DNA of 13,320 nt. It comes from Methylocystaceae bacterium (lineage in GTDB: Bacteria; Pseudomonadota; Alphaproteobacteria; Rhizobiales; Beijerinckiaceae). Position numbers and translations under genes: made by a program. The notes below the pieces were generated by a model, which did not search any database, was not told where the DNA came from, and saw nothing but the letters and a program-made list of their open reading frames with translations. The DNA lies in NCBI GenBank assembly GCA_003152255.1, contig PLZT01000081.1:1-13320 (forward strand), written 5' to 3'. Position 1 is the stretch's first letter. Every line of letters starts with the position of its first letter. Shown here piece after piece: positions 11,909-13,320 of the stretch.

Positions 11909-12888
11909 CACTTTTTCTCCTCGTTTGTGCGCGCCTCGTGCTTGCCCCTGAACAGCATTGCTCCTTCGGCCTCGTGATCTGTCGGCTCGTAAGGCGGCGT
12001 CTTGTCGTGGACAGGCGTGGAGAGATCGTCAATAATCCCCGCCAGCTTTGCTTTTGCTTGGTCATTCGTGATGTTGGCGAACACCTTCGGCGTTCCGTCA
12101 GGGTCCATCACTTCCTTCTCGGCGACAGGCGCGGCGAGGGCGGTGCGCACGTCATGGAGTGTCCGTAGGGATGCCGTTATCGCGTCACGAACGCCTTGGT
12201 CCCATTCGGACCAACTGTTTTCTGGCTCCCACTCCATCTTTATGGAGTCGATAAGCTGGGCGGAGCCGCAGAGTGTATTCTCCGCTTGCGAGATCGCCTC
12301 CCGCAACCGTGTAATCTCCGCGTCGCGAGCGGCTACATCAACGAATTTGCTGTTCATCATCCTGTCGCGATGGGCAATGACGGCGAGGTTGGACTCGGCG
12401 AGGCGCATAAGGCGGCAGTGCTCTTTGTGATCTTCGATGCCTAGCTCGATCGCGGCTTCCCATGCGTCTTTATATGATTCCGTGGCCCGCTTCGTCGGGT
12501 CGAACATATCGATCGGGTATGCCGCTTTGATCGCCTCGTCCCGCTCTTTTTCCAACTCCCCGATCCTCCCCGGCAGGGATTCGGCGAGGGCAATAGCGGC
12601 GCGTCCTTCTTTCGTCCATGGATCATCAAGAGCATCCACGATCTTCCGCGCGTCGTCGGCGAGACCGGAGGCGGGTTGCACGCTAGCTGGAATCTCAATT
12701 TCCTTCGGCTGTTCAAGGTCTCGAAAGATGGCGTCGACGAAGGATTTGCGATACGCGGCGGAGGCGTCGAGAGCGCGGCGCATGGCGGCTTTATTCCGAG
12801 GTCCGTGTGGGCTTCCCTTCCCCTCCAGGTGGTGGAAAGCATCAAGCGCAGCGATCGCCTCGGGGTCGGTCATTTGATCTTTCTTCAT
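11908..12888 (-). CDS. Helical hypothetical phage protein, 326 residues
   Basis: The largest gene of the leftward block. It is rich in Glu, Lys, Ala and Asp and has no membrane segment. Helical stretches include SLPGRIGELEKERDEAIKAA and RDAEITRLREAISQAENTL, the latter coiled-coil-like. This composition resembles the modular Ead/Ea22-type early proteins of temperate phages, but I cannot assign it. AGGAC precedes the ATG at 12888, and the start overlaps the previous stop as ATGA. A later start at the Met of QMTDPEAIAAL is possible. Confidence 0.65.
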   Translation of the reverse strand: MKKDQMTDPEAIAALDAFHHLEGKGSPHGPRNKAAMRRALDASAAYRKSFVDAIFRDLEQPKEIEIPASVQPASGLADDARKIVDALDDPWTKEGRAAIALAESLPGRIGELEKERDEAIKAAYPIDMFDPTKRATESYKDAWEAAIELGIEDHKEHCRLMRLAESNLAVIAHRDRMMNSKFVDVAARDAEITRLREAISQAENTLCGSAQLIDSIKMEWEPENSWSEWDQGVRDAITASLRTLHDVRTALAAPVAEKEVMDPDGTPKVFANITNDQAKAKLAGIIDDLSTPVHDKTPPYEPTDHEAEGAMLFRGKHEARTNEEKK

Positions 12889-13148
12889 TCTGTCCTCGCG
12901 AATTGTGATTCATCTGGCTCATCGGCTCCGGCCCACGAAAGCACATATTCCTGTGTCTGATCCGCGCCGCGCATGGCCCGCAAGAGCGTCACGATGTCAT
13001 TGCGAATGTGGTTGCGGAGCGATAGCCGGCAACTCGGATAGGTCGCGGCATAGACGGGTTTATACATCTCCCGAAGGTGCGCGATAGCGCGATTGCCGAT
13101 GATCCGGGCAATGTCGTCGTCTGAGAGCTTCTTTGGCGCATCGGTCAT
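12885..13148 (-). CDS. Hypothetical protein, first gene of the leftward operon, 87 residues
   Basis: The product is soluble and helical (KLSDDDIARIIGNRAIAHLR, then RNHIRNDIVTLLRAMRG) with a polar end. GAGG lies about 9 bases before the ATG, inside a perfect hairpin (13154-13168). Its stop overlaps the next gene as ATGA. No family recognised; position next to the tRNA end suggests an accessory or early gene of the element. Confidence 0.6.
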   Translation of the reverse strand: MTDAPKKLSDDDIARIIGNRAIAHLREMYKPVYAATYPSCRLSLRNHIRNDIVTLLRAMRGADQTQEYVLSWAGADEPDESQFARTE

Positions 13149-13153
13149 GGGTG

Positions 13154-13168
13154 GCTACCTCGGGTAGC
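13154..13168 (-). promoter_or_regulatory. Hairpin covering the ribosome binding site of the leftward operon
   Basis: GCTACC and GGTAGC form a perfect 6-bp inverted repeat around a 3-base loop. On the minus strand the loop and second arm contain GAGG, the ribosome site of the gene starting at 13148. It could hide that site or serve as a small operator. Bases 13169-13265 hold no gene that I can see and probably carry the operon promoter. Confidence 0.4.
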
Positions 13169-13265
13169 ACCTTATCCACACCGATTGGCGCGAACAGGGA
13201 AAGAACGGGACGGCGCGAGCGGCATTGAAACACGCGCGATTTCATCGTATTGCATCATGGCGAAG

Positions 13266-13313
13266 CCGCTCATAACGGTCTGGTTGGGGGTTCGAGTCCC
13301 TCCCGGCCTACCA
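13266..13313 (+). other. 3' fragment of a CAU-anticodon tRNA, probable prophage attachment site (attR-like)
   Basis: The fragment has anticodon loop CTCATAA (13269-13275, anticodon CAT), a 3' anticodon-stem arm CGGTC, a 5-base variable loop, and a T arm GGGGG / TTCGAGT / CCCTC. The acceptor arm CCGGCCT, an A and CCA follow (13311-13313). The 5' half (acceptor arm AGGCCGG and D arm) is missing, and the stem pairing already fails at 13264-13265. A 3' tRNA piece at the edge of phage genes is the usual trace of integration into a tRNA gene. The CAU anticodon suits Met or lysidine-modified Ile. Host sequence probably begins at about 13314. Confidence 0.75.
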
Positions 13314-13320
13314 GTTAAAT

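Noticed and set aside
12437..12877. Plus-strand 146-residue open frame opposite the 326-residue leftward gene
   Set aside because: Ser/Ala/Arg-rich antisense shadow; the minus-strand gene has a ribosome site and ATGA couplings on both sides.
13225..13313. A complete tRNA gene ending at CCA
   Set aside because: No partner for the acceptor arm CCGGCCT and no D arm can be found in the 45 bases upstream of the anticodon stem, so only the 3' fragment is supported.
1..13320. CRISPR array, rRNA gene or insertion sequence
   Set aside because: No regularly spaced repeats, no rRNA-like stretch and no transposase-like frame were seen in reading the window.

Overview
The window looks like the right-hand end of an integrated tailed-phage genome (a P2-like myovirus tail module) in a GC-rich alphaproteobacterium. 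The host assignment is an inference from high GC, codon use and protein style; the genus cannot be fixed from this sequence. The phage call rests on the tape-measure / gpU / gpX / gpD order, a lysis region with an amidase, dense overlapping small genes, and a 3' tRNA fragment at the far right that looks like an attachment-site copy.

Layout. 1-1205: C-terminal part of the tape-measure protein, with an AT-richer lysozyme-like domain set into it. 1202-1468 (minus): a small membrane protein, moron-like, facing the tape measure. 1504-3298: gpU, gpX and gpD in overlapping order; gpU appears to start at a rare ATC codon. 3322-4920: two tail-tip or fibre proteins, the second with a signal peptide. 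4942-5172: two tiny genes missed by usual length cut-offs. 5178-5411 (minus): a lone XRE-type regulator, divergent from the next genes. 5516-5919: several very small genes, at least two encoding membrane peptides.

5916-7133: a broken copy of the endolysin start, a frameshifted HNH/NUMOD3 homing-type endonuclease, then the complete amidase endolysin. This suggests that a homing endonuclease entered beside the endolysin and that the endolysin was replaced along with it. 7136-8448: a second wall-lytic enzyme and a run of small exported proteins (a signal-peptide protein, a lipoprotein, a His/Asp-tailed coiled coil and a Cys/His-rich secreted peptide). 8476-8520: inverted repeats interleaved as an H-type pseudoknot just upstream of the ribosome binding site of the next gene. 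8537-11292: unknown phage proteins, a papain-like cysteine peptidase homologue, a YiiX/NlpC-P60-like hydrolase, a holin-like protein and a coiled-coil membrane protein.

11179-13148 (minus): four co-oriented hypothetical genes, transcribed leftward from near the tRNA fragment and linked by short overlaps. 13266-13313: 3' portion of a CAU-anticodon tRNA ending in CCA, lacking its 5' half. No integrase lies in the window; it may be at the other end of the element. The tail genes build and tip the tail, the lysis genes open the wall, and the small exported proteins may act in envelope disruption or as lysogeny cargo; those last roles are unproven.
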